In this document: positions 30,685 to 38,975 of the stretch, piece after piece
How positions within the stretch are numbered: the first letter of the stretch is position 1
Layout: each line of letters opens with the position of its first letter
IMG/VR virus record: IMGVR_UViG_3300010354_000076
Coordinates: 1-64,000 of that record
Strand: one strand, 5' to 3'
DNA from: a virus
Length of the DNA: 64,000 nucleotides
Notes under the pieces: model-generated
Databases searched by the model: none
What the model was told of the DNA's origin: nothing
Seen by the model: only the letters and a program-made list of their open reading frames with translations
Program-made: the position numbers and the translations under genes

Positions 30685-32457
30685 TTACAATATAATTGAT
30701 TCTACTAGTTTGACACCTTCGTCGTCGCTGTTTTCTAATGCTATAGCGAATGTATCGGGAAACGTAGCAGCTCTAACTGCCATGTTCTTCATAACTCTTT
30801 CAGCAACTGCTGCACAGCCGTTGCTAGATGCCATTAAACGGTCACCCTTACGTACTTGACCTACTACCTTTACCGGAACTCTGCCTTTTAAGGCTATATA
30901 AGTTCCGCCTTCTAATCCCGAATTCATCATATAAGCAGGATTAGCTGAAACTGCTCCAAATGCTCTGTCGCCGGCTTGACAAGCAGTTACTTCTGCTGAT
31001 CCTCCAACTGACACTACAGTTCCGACTTCGTAGTCCTGATCGCAAAGGTATTTTTCTGCTAAGTCAGCAAAATAAGCTGATGTAGCAGTTCCTACGAAAA
31101 AGTTGCCTTTTACTGATCCAGGAGTAATTGTAATTCCATTAATAACTTGTGACACTGATGTTCTCGCTACGATAGTTCCAACCGAAATCTCTTCATTGGC
31201 TGTTCTATAATCTAATCCGGAACCAACTTTTAAATTGTCTGAATTAGTAGCACTGCCTGCCGAAGTTGCTGTAGTAGCATTACCTAAAAACTCTGCGGCA
31301 CATAATCTTCCTGCTGCATCTCTTACAGCAACGCTATTGAATGTTCCTAAACCAGCAGAATCTACTGTAGCAGATCTATAATCAGGACCAACTTTCAATT
31401 TATCTGCTTGATCAGCAGTGCCTTTAAAAAGATTTCCGTATACTATATTAAATTTAGCTCCAGGAAGTCCTAAATTAGTATTACCGGCTGGATCCCCCAC
31501 TAGTGTCGGAGCAAGAACTGCTCCAACTCCGCCTGTGCTAAAAGCTTCGGCACTAGTTATAAAACGTAATTGAGTTGAATTCCCTGTTTGATTTCCGTCG
31601 GTTAATTTGAATATTAGTCCTTTGTCTAGAGTTTGTCTTTGAAAAACAACATTATCTCCATCGACTTCAACTAATAAATCGTCATCGTCACCTAAGGTAT
31701 ATCCTAGATCAGAAAATTTAATTAGGCCAGTAAATGGCTCACCTTTTAAAACAAACTCGCTAAGATTTTTACCGTCTAATTTTTTAGCATTACTCACAGT
31801 ACCCCAAAAAATTCTACCACTACCTATATTAGTAATACCATCAGAATTATTTGTGTTTACTAAAGTAATACCTGCTTTTATTTGACCATAGGCATTTGAT
31901 CCGCCAAGTAATGTTTGACTAGCAGTACTTAATACAAAAGGATCAGCACTGACAACAAACATTACTTCTCCATCTACATAAGCAGCAACTATAGCATGTT
32001 CATTAGCAGGAACTTGATTGTCTGTAACTTTTATTGATTTTAATTGAGTAGTGCCTGCTCCAGAAATTCCCTGAGGGCCTACTAATACAAATTGTGTACT
32101 GTCATAAACATAAAGTTGTTTGTTTGCGGTGTCAAACCAAAAATCACCTTCTGATAAATTAGCTGGTGCCGAAACACTTGCTTCAGACCCGCCTGCTGTT
32201 TTCCATTTAGTTGTAGTAGCATCGTAAAATTTAAGTTTTTTTGCGCTACTATCGTACCATATTTGTCCAGTAATAGGTCTAGGAGGGGCTGCTGCTCCGG
32301 CAAAATTTTCTAGTAACCAAACAAAATTTTCATTTTGAGCTTCACCGTAACCAGCATAGTTTTTCCCAATCAGTTTGAGATCAAGGGTACTGTCAATTGT
32401 ACCGTCTTCTATTATGGCTACAGTTAAGCCGTTAAATTTATCAATCGTATAAGCCAT
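30685..32457 (-). CDS. tail-fibre-like structural protein, 590 aa
   Basis: The first ~90 residues (IGKNYAGYGE, ENFVWLLENFA, ITGQIWYD, KFYD) are shared with the next two upstream proteins and probably form a common attachment domain. The middle is a beta-rich shaft with 'GNATTATSAGSATNSDNLKVG'-like low-complexity stretches (quoted in part). The C-terminus (AEKYLCDQDYEVGTVV, GDRAFGAVS, ALKGRVPVKVVG, GDRLM) is a domain often found at the tips of phage fibres. It likely contributes to host recognition. It has its own candidate late promoter, CATAAATA, 24 nt upstream, and the ribosome binding site GAGAGG. Confidence 0.75.
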   Translation of the reverse strand: MAYTIDKFNGLTVAIIEDGTIDSTLDLKLIGKNYAGYGEAQNENFVWLLENFAGAAAPPRPITGQIWYDSSAKKLKFYDATTTKWKTAGGSEASVSAPANLSEGDFWFDTANKQLYVYDSTQFVLVGPQGISGAGTTQLKSIKVTDNQVPANEHAIVAAYVDGEVMFVVSADPFVLSTASQTLLGGSNAYGQIKAGITLVNTNNSDGITNIGSGRIFWGTVSNAKKLDGKNLSEFVLKGEPFTGLIKFSDLGYTLGDDDDLLVEVDGDNVVFQRQTLDKGLIFKLTDGNQTGNSTQLRFITSAEAFSTGGVGAVLAPTLVGDPAGNTNLGLPGAKFNIVYGNLFKGTADQADKLKVGPDYRSATVDSAGLGTFNSVAVRDAAGRLCAAEFLGNATTATSAGSATNSDNLKVGSGLDYRTANEEISVGTIVARTSVSQVINGITITPGSVKGNFFVGTATSAYFADLAEKYLCDQDYEVGTVVSVGGSAEVTACQAGDRAFGAVSANPAYMMNSGLEGGTYIALKGRVPVKVVGQVRKGDRLMASSNGCAAVAERVMKNMAVRAATFPDTFAIALENSDDEGVKLVESIIL

Positions 32458-32481
32458 GCTTATAAACCTCTCATCTTAATA

Positions 32482-32489
32482 TATTTATG
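32482..32489 (-). promoter_or_regulatory. late-promoter-like CATAAATA
   Basis: The minus strand reads CATAAATA, 7 of 8 with the T4 late promoter TATAAATA, 24 nt before the start codon at 32457. It occupies the 33-nt gap between two fibre genes. It is part of the recurring TAAATA set, with a spacing of 19-24 nt. Confidence 0.55.
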
Positions 32490-32490
32490 T

Positions 32491-35400
32491 CTAATGTAAA
32501 TCTACCCAACCGTCGACACCTGGACTGGTACCGTCTTCAACGTAGGCTTGCATCTTTTTAGCAGTAACATTGTAAATTATTTCACCTCTATTTAACAAAG
32601 TTAGTGTTCTAGCTGCTAATTCTACTGCTGTATAATGTGGTAATCTAAAGCTCGATCCGTTTACATTAGCTGAAGTAACGTTGTTAACTACTACGTCACC
32701 GAATAAGTTAACTGTAGGTCTAAGAGCAGCATTCGTAGCAGGAGTTAATTGAACAGCATACTGATTTTGTGTCGAAGTATTATCAAATCCTGATAAAATA
32801 AACCCGTTGGCGCCCGCTCTTAATGCTATAGCTCCTGTACCAGAAGTTAAATTTAAGGTATTTGTACCGTTTACGTTCAATGTAGTATTACTAATATTAC
32901 CTGTTACATTACCTGTTACATTGCCGCTTAGGCTTCCTGTTATAGTTCCACTTACACTTAAACTTGTTAACGTACCTAAACTAGTAATATTTGGCTGTGC
33001 TGCAGTTAAAATGTTACCGGTGACATTACCGTTAACATTGCCGTTTAAGTTACCAGTAACATCGCCGCTGTAAGTAGCTGTAATTCCACTGGTATTTAAA
33101 ACTACAAGACCAGTGGCTGTAGACTTAACATCTCCCGTAATATCGCCTTGTAAATCAGCAACTAATATTGGCGGTAAAACTGCGTTTTCAGAATATTTCC
33201 AACCGTTTGCAAATCCGGCATAATATAAACCAAACGATGCATCTGGATCATTAACCAATAAATCATCGTCAACGCTGGAAATATTAGACTGTAATAGTGT
33301 TAAAACTAGGTCATTTGTTGGACTGGTCCCACCAAGTAGCGTTCCAGGAACTGTTACAGTGTCACCATTAGAATAACCAAAACCATGATTTAGAACTGTG
33401 ACTGTGGTGTTGCTTGGGGTATAAGCTGCTGCTGGACCGGTGATTACTACACTAACTGTTAGTCCTGTACCTGTACCTGATGTTGTTGTAGGGATGCCAT
33501 TTATAGTTACGTTTGAAACATTTCCTACTGTAGGAGCCGACAACGTTGCTGCATTACCTACCACTTTGTAAATAACTGTGGTTAAATTTGTTACAGAAAC
33601 TACTCTACAACTTAATGCTGCTCCAGTAAACAGCGCTCCTGTTCCCGGCGTAGCGAAAATTTCCGAACCTTCGGCTAGTGCTGCTGTTGAAGTTAAACCT
33701 GTTAATGTGGCCGTATAGCTTACTACACCTGGAGACACTACAGTCATCGATGGAGCAGCTACCGTGCCAGAAACACTGATTATAGCCGACGCAAAAGTTC
33801 CGGCGCCCGCAGATGTTCCAGTGTATGTAGGATCAAACTTTCTATATCTTACCAGTTGAAGCGGGGCAGTGTCAAACGTTCCTCTAAGATCTGCTATACG
33901 AATCATTTGTCCAAGAGCAAGGCTATCAGTGTTTGGTAAAACAAGTCTAATAGAGCCAGCGCTGGTATCCGCTAAGACCTTGTCCTGAATGGACATATTA
34001 TAATATATTGTTTTAGTTTGCCATGGAGAGCCAAATGTTGCGTCTACATAGCCCCTATTAGCTGCATCTTTTTCGAATCCAGGACCTGGACGAGGATCTA
34101 AAACATTACTAATGTTGCTATTACTAACATTTATAGTGCCAGTGCCTTTAGGATTTAATATTAAATCAACATTGGCCAACGTACCTTGAGATGAAATTAC
34201 GTTATCAGTAATATTAGTAATTAAAGAACCAGTTGAAACATTTAACGTCAGTAATGTGCCTACTGAAGTTAAGTTTGAGGTCGTAATAGAAGTTCCAAGA
34301 CTTAATTCGTCAATGACTTTAACATTATTAATTCTGTATTCTTTACCAAATGGTAAATTTATGTGCTCGGAAAAATTCCAACTGTCATAAGTATTATTCC
34401 AAAGAATTGTATGATCTGTAGTACCCAATAGTCTAATACCGCCGCCGTCAGCACCTAAATCAGTTGGAAGAGCTGGTAAATCTACTTTTCCTAAATCAAT
34501 TAATTTATCTTGAATTTCTAAATTTGTGGTGCTGATAGTAGTTGTTGAGCCTTCGACTAATAAATTTCCTGCTATCTTAACACTGCCATTAACATCTAAA
34601 GTATAATTTGAATCGGGATTATTATTAAAAATACCTATTGTATTAGAACTAGCCTTGGCAAAAATTGCCGGGTCAGTTGCTCCTATTGGATGTATAAACA
34701 GTTTAAAGTCTTGATTAATTCTAGTAGTACTTAAACTATATTCTGCTGGTGAAACTTTAACTTCAACTTCGCCGGATGGTCCTAATACTGCTTGGAGTCC
34801 AGCGGGCTGTTTAACAGCATCAACCATAACAGTTAATACATCTGTTAACGTATTTGGATTGTCAATTTGAACTAAGTCATCAGTGGTTAGCAATTCGCCA
34901 TCTGGGTTCGCTAAAGCATCGGCGCTAGCTGCTCTAGTATGAAACTTAAAATCACTAAGCGTACTTGGATTAAAACCTGGTTTAATTGTTCCTGTAAAAT
35001 CAGAACTAATCGATGATTGCGGAGTAAATTCTGGATGTGAACTGAACACTCCTAATAATTTTCCGCCGTTATGTAATCGTGTGATTGTTTTAGTATTACC
35101 AAAAGAATCTTTAATCGATGCTACAATAAATCCTGACACTCCTTGAGAATTATTATATGCTTTACTAGCTGGCTGGGCTCCAGTTATACCATCGTAAAAA
35201 TAGAGTCTACCTTCTTGAGTGTCAATCCAAAAATCCCCTTGTTGTGGGTCTAACGGAGGTGTTGATTGTACAATCGGTCCTGCTCCAATTCTAAACACGG
35301 TGCCGTCATAAACTTTTAATCTGTTTTCTGCTACATCAAACCACAATTGTCCAGTAATAGGATTATTAGGTTCACTGGTACTGGCAAAATTTTCTAATAA

Positions 35401-35544
35401 CTTTACAAAATTTTCATTGATATATTCGCCGTAGCCAGTTACATTTTTACCTATTAGAATAATGTCAGTGGCACTTCTATCTATAGCACTGTCAAGGATA
35501 GTTACTAATAAACTACCGTCTGTTTTATTAATATCGTAGGCCAT
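32491..35544 (-). CDS. tail-fibre-like structural protein, 1017 aa
   Basis: This protein starts with the shared attachment domain (LIGKNVTGYGE, NENFVKLLENFA, ITGQLWFD). Residues 320-420 contain a fibre segment (LDVNGSVKIAGNLLVEGST), the middle is Gly/Thr-rich, and residues ~830-900 hold a GNV(T/N)GN repeat (for example LNGNVNGNVTGN, SGNVTGNVTGN), which would form a regular beta-structured shaft. The C-terminus (ELAARTLTLLNRGEIIYN) looks like a fibre tip. A host-recognition or fibre-shaft role is inferred. It starts in the stop codon of the upstream gene (TAATG), so the fibre genes are translationally coupled. Confidence 0.7.
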   Translation of the reverse strand: MAYDINKTDGSLLVTILDSAIDRSATDIILIGKNVTGYGEYINENFVKLLENFASTSEPNNPITGQLWFDVAENRLKVYDGTVFRIGAGPIVQSTPPLDPQQGDFWIDTQEGRLYFYDGITGAQPASKAYNNSQGVSGFIVASIKDSFGNTKTITRLHNGGKLLGVFSSHPEFTPQSSISSDFTGTIKPGFNPSTLSDFKFHTRAASADALANPDGELLTTDDLVQIDNPNTLTDVLTVMVDAVKQPAGLQAVLGPSGEVEVKVSPAEYSLSTTRINQDFKLFIHPIGATDPAIFAKASSNTIGIFNNNPDSNYTLDVNGSVKIAGNLLVEGSTTTISTTNLEIQDKLIDLGKVDLPALPTDLGADGGGIRLLGTTDHTILWNNTYDSWNFSEHINLPFGKEYRINNVKVIDELSLGTSITTSNLTSVGTLLTLNVSTGSLITNITDNVISSQGTLANVDLILNPKGTGTINVSNSNISNVLDPRPGPGFEKDAANRGYVDATFGSPWQTKTIYYNMSIQDKVLADTSAGSIRLVLPNTDSLALGQMIRIADLRGTFDTAPLQLVRYRKFDPTYTGTSAGAGTFASAIISVSGTVAAPSMTVVSPGVVSYTATLTGLTSTAALAEGSEIFATPGTGALFTGAALSCRVVSVTNLTTVIYKVVGNAATLSAPTVGNVSNVTINGIPTTTSGTGTGLTVSVVITGPAAAYTPSNTTVTVLNHGFGYSNGDTVTVPGTLLGGTSPTNDLVLTLLQSNISSVDDDLLVNDPDASFGLYYAGFANGWKYSENAVLPPILVADLQGDITGDVKSTATGLVVLNTSGITATYSGDVTGNLNGNVNGNVTGNILTAAQPNITSLGTLTSLSVSGTITGSLSGNVTGNVTGNISNTTLNVNGTNTLNLTSGTGAIALRAGANGFILSGFDNTSTQNQYAVQLTPATNAALRPTVNLFGDVVVNNVTSANVNGSSFRLPHYTAVELAARTLTLLNRGEIIYNVTAKKMQAYVEDGTSPGVDGWVDLH

Positions 35545-38276
35545 TATGAAGGTTTCCCAGTAAAGATGATATAGTTTATAGCCTGATATGGATTTGTAAT
35601 ATCAATCGGCTGACCGACTGCGCCGGTAACATTTATATTTCCAGAATTTGGTAATAGATGTGCTCCTTGACCAATCTGATGTAGAAAAGTGCTAGTTGCG
35701 CCAGTGTCTGCTGGAACACCGGTAGCATATCTATAAGCGTAATATTGGTTACCGGCGCTGCCTTTTAAATTATGACTATGTTGAGGCAATTGATTTACTG
35801 TCAAAGTTTTTGAGCTCTGGCCGCCTACAATACCTAATCCGGAAGCCGACGGTGTCCTAGGAGGTGTAGGTAGACCACCCCCACCATCAATGACACCAAC
35901 ACTTCGTATTATTAATCCGCTTTGAGCAGGAGATGTGTTATATTGAGTAGGCATACTAACAGTAATCGTTGTATAACCAGCAATCGGTGTATTGTTTGCC
36001 ACTCCGGTTATAACAACCGGTTGCTGTGGTGCAGGTGGAGGAGGTATTACAAGTCCACCGGGCGGATTACCGCTGGCATCAGTTAATGTTTGTCCTATCT
36101 GAAATGGCGCATTTGTAATAAAATTATTGTCAACAATAAACGTAGTCGAAATAGCACCAATGGTAGTAATGGCAGCTCTAGTAGCACCTGTGGCTATTGT
36201 TTCTATTGGAACAGTATTACCGTTATCCATGCCCTCTATACCTATAGGGAATCTTCCTCTTAAATCAGGTAATGCAAATGTATTAAAACCAGTTAGCTGA
36301 GATAGAGCTTTATAAGTATATCCAAGAACACTGTACAACTCGGGATAGCTAGTTATGAATTGTTCGCTGCCGTCGCATAGCAAATAACCAACAGGTGGTG
36401 TTACTCCAGCGTAGGGGAATATAGCACCGGTCGGAACAAATCCAGCAGTAGAAAACAGTGTAGCTTTGTTGATTTTTCTTAAACCAGGACTAAGACTGGC
36501 CCTATACATTAAGAAAAAATCACTATCTAAACTATCTACAACTGCTTGTTTATCAGCAATAATGTTATCACTAAGTGTAGTAACAAACTGTCCACCAGGT
36601 TTTGCGATTGCTGTTCCTGGAGCATTAACTAGAGATATAGATCCAGATGTAGAAGTAGAATATTCAAACCAATAACCATTGCCGCCGGAGTCAAAACCAA
36701 TTTGAGTTACTGGCTGGCTAACCACAGTTAGTAACGGCTGAGAAGCAATGTTGACATCCACAAACCAGTTAATTTGAAATTGATGATCTACTGCTCCTGT
36801 GTATACCCTAGCTGTAGTTCCAGTTCTTTGAGCTTTAGTAATTGTACGATCTGGTACAGGTTTAGCTCCATTAAATTGAACTATAGAACTGCTGACGTCT
36901 CCGGATATTTTGAAAATTGTATTTGCTGCCAGACTACCTGCAGATCCTGTTACGCTACCAGTTACATTACCAAAAAAGCTCCCAGTAAATGTAGATCCTT
37001 TAAAATCTTTAGCATAAACAGCTCTAAATCTCTTATTCGTTATTGATACAGCAGGATCAGCACCAATGTCATGTGCTTCATTAGTTCTAGGATTAATTAC
37101 TAGACCGCCGCCTAATGTTCCAAGTGTAACATGTCCACCGACATCTATGTCTCCACCTATATAAGCATTTTTTGCTATGCCTATGCCGCCCGCTAATTGA
37201 ACGCTACCGGTAGTATAACTTGTAGACTGTGTATCAAGTGTGCTTTTAATTATACCGTCAGTTCTAAAATTACCGTCAAGGTCTAAATGAACTGGTGAGC
37301 TGTCTGGGAGCAGACCCGGACTTTTGTTTATACCAACTTGGCCATTACCTGTTACAGTAACTACATCAACTGGAGTTGATAAATTATCTGAAGGTCTTAA
37401 ATAAATTGTACTGTTAGCAGTTTTATTGTAAAATACTGAAGTATTAGTTACTGAACTAGATAAAATTTGTGTTTCTAAACTTTCGCCAATTCTTAATCCA
37501 GAAGAGCTACGAATATTTAAAGCGTAATTAGTAGTGCTTACTACATCACCACGCAAAAAGTTAGCTGCTGGTACAACATCGTTACCTACAACTAAAGATT
37601 CGGCCTTTTCACTTGTGCCCCAAAATTTATTCAACATCAACCCATCGGCATCAAAATCTAAATTAGATAATGTTATTCCTTGATAGATCTTAGGAAACCC
37701 TTCAATAGTTGATTTTGGGAAAAACTCCTCCTTGCTGAAGATAGCAACTCTTGCTCCGGCTACATACGCTGTTAGTACAGTTTTTTCAATATCAGTGCTT
37801 CTATCGACTATTTGATCTGCTCTTACACCAGAGTCTGAACCAGCATTGTATTGTGGACCTACTAGTACCCACGATGATCCATTAAACAAATATAATTGTT
37901 GATTTGATAAGTCAGCCCAAAGATCCCCAGGCAAACTATTTTCCGCGGCCGGTGCTGATGTGCCTTTTTGAGTTCCGCTTATATCAATCCATTTAGTACC
38001 GTCATAAACTTTTAACAAAGGTCTGGCAGGTATTGAATCAATATCAGTGTCGTACCATATTTGTCCTTTTACAGGGTTAGATGGCGGAAACTTGCTGGCA
38101 AAATTTTCTAAAAGATGTAGAAAGTTTTTACCTATTGGTACAGAGAAGTCCGGAAAATTTTTACCTATAAAAGTTAAACTTGTAGTTGTAGCATTTACAC
38201 TATTATCTTCAACTCTAATACCGTTAGGCAATTCAGGATGTTCATTAGGATCTGAAAAAGGTACATTGTATGCCAT
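35544..38276 (-). CDS. tail fibre protein with phage tail collar domain, 910 aa
   Basis: The N-terminal attachment domain is shared with the two following genes (FIGKNFPDFSV, GKNFLHLLENFAS, VKGQIWYD), with a 10-residue longer lead. The middle is a beta-rich shaft (LDGNFRTDGIIKST, GSVQLAGGIGIAKNA). Residues ~640-700 are a tail collar domain: GAIFPYAG, PPVGYLLCDG, YPELYSVLGYTY and FALPDLRGRFPIG are its hallmark steps. The C-terminal QLPQHSHNLKG and PYQAINYIIF also fit fibres of this type. It is likely an adhesin or fibre that contacts the host. Start and stop codons overlap both neighbours (TAATG). Confidence 0.85.
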   Translation of the reverse strand: MAYNVPFSDPNEHPELPNGIRVEDNSVNATTTSLTFIGKNFPDFSVPIGKNFLHLLENFASKFPPSNPVKGQIWYDTDIDSIPARPLLKVYDGTKWIDISGTQKGTSAPAAENSLPGDLWADLSNQQLYLFNGSSWVLVGPQYNAGSDSGVRADQIVDRSTDIEKTVLTAYVAGARVAIFSKEEFFPKSTIEGFPKIYQGITLSNLDFDADGLMLNKFWGTSEKAESLVVGNDVVPAANFLRGDVVSTTNYALNIRSSSGLRIGESLETQILSSSVTNTSVFYNKTANSTIYLRPSDNLSTPVDVVTVTGNGQVGINKSPGLLPDSSPVHLDLDGNFRTDGIIKSTLDTQSTSYTTGSVQLAGGIGIAKNAYIGGDIDVGGHVTLGTLGGGLVINPRTNEAHDIGADPAVSITNKRFRAVYAKDFKGSTFTGSFFGNVTGSVTGSAGSLAANTIFKISGDVSSSIVQFNGAKPVPDRTITKAQRTGTTARVYTGAVDHQFQINWFVDVNIASQPLLTVVSQPVTQIGFDSGGNGYWFEYSTSTSGSISLVNAPGTAIAKPGGQFVTTLSDNIIADKQAVVDSLDSDFFLMYRASLSPGLRKINKATLFSTAGFVPTGAIFPYAGVTPPVGYLLCDGSEQFITSYPELYSVLGYTYKALSQLTGFNTFALPDLRGRFPIGIEGMDNGNTVPIETIATGATRAAITTIGAISTTFIVDNNFITNAPFQIGQTLTDASGNPPGGLVIPPPPAPQQPVVITGVANNTPIAGYTTITVSMPTQYNTSPAQSGLIIRSVGVIDGGGGLPTPPRTPSASGLGIVGGQSSKTLTVNQLPQHSHNLKGSAGNQYYAYRYATGVPADTGATSTFLHQIGQGAHLLPNSGNINVTGAVGQPIDITNPYQAINYIIFTGKPS

Positions 38277-38896
38277 TATACTACCTCACCTAAACCTGTA
38301 AGACTTTGAATACGAACAGTATAATCAATTTGAATTAATCTGTTTAAGGACTTTTGTACTGGATGAAAAATTACATGAGTAATTAATCTACCTAATCCAT
38401 TACTATCACTAGGATCATATCCTATCAGTCCTAGTTCATCAAAGACAAAATCGCTGTCATTATCATTAGTATTATCAAATGCTTCCTGGCCTGCTGGTTC
38501 ACCGTAGTCTAACAAACAAGTTACAAAAACATCAGTATAGTATTTTCCAGATACATGTCGTGTCTCGATTCTATTTCTAGTAGGATCTAAATTAGCAGAA
38601 GACCTATCATCTACAACTTTATAATATGTTTTGTTATATAAGCTAGCGTTAGTTCCGATAGAATTAGGTGTAAGATATGTAATAATACCTGTTGGATCAA
38701 CTGTAGTTCCGCCATTGCCAAATGCCATTGCGTAGATAAAGCCTTTACCAGCATTCCCTAAACTTTCGGCAAGAGAAATACTCATATTTTCATAATGAAT
38801 AGCATTGCGCTTGTCAATGTAAATTTCTTTTGATAGAGGATCATAAATTTTTATATGTCCTTCTACATGAATTCCTAATAAATCTTTGCCGTGCAT
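38276..38896 (-). CDS. baseplate/tail-associated hypothetical protein, 206 aa
   Basis: A 206-residue protein with a beta-rich fold (HIKIYDPLSKEIYI at the start, ETRHVSGKYYTDVFVTCLLD in the middle, VIFHPVQKSLNRLIQIDYTVR at the end). I do not recognise a named domain. It is the first gene after the terminator that ends the giant-gene transcript, and is coupled (TAATG) to the collar-domain fibre gene. It may connect fibres to the baseplate; that is inference from order. A candidate late promoter, ACTAAATA, lies 19 nt upstream. Confidence 0.6.
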   Translation of the reverse strand: MHGKDLLGIHVEGHIKIYDPLSKEIYIDKRNAIHYENMSISLAESLGNAGKGFIYAMAFGNGGTTVDPTGIITYLTPNSIGTNASLYNKTYYKVVDDRSSANLDPTRNRIETRHVSGKYYTDVFVTCLLDYGEPAGQEAFDNTNDNDSDFVFDELGLIGYDPSDSNGLGRLITHVIFHPVQKSLNRLIQIDYTVRIQSLTGLGEVV

Positions 38897-38915
38897 ATTT
38901 TTCTCTTCTATTTTG

Positions 38916-38923
38916 TATTTAGT
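38916..38923 (-). promoter_or_regulatory. late-promoter-like ACTAAATA upstream of the fibre block
   Basis: The minus strand reads ACTAAATA, 19 nt before the start at 38896 and directly downstream of the terminator at 38931-38967. Terminator then promoter is the expected order for the start of a new transcription unit. The same 8-mer at the same spacing occurs in front of the gene at 62817. Confidence 0.55.
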
Positions 38924-38930
38924 TAAATTA

Positions 38931-38967
38931 AAAAACCAAGTTTTTCTAATGGAAAAACCTAGTTTTT
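38931..38967 (-). terminator. intrinsic terminator, probably bidirectional
   Basis: Two 16-nt arms (38931-38946 and 38952-38967) pair along their whole length with two G-U wobbles, around a 5-nt loop. T-rich and A-rich ends give a U-run in either direction. It lies 8 nt behind the stop codon of the 4781-residue gene and ends the baseplate/giant-gene transcript before the fibre genes begin. Confidence 0.85.
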
Positions 38968-38975
38968 AACCCGTT

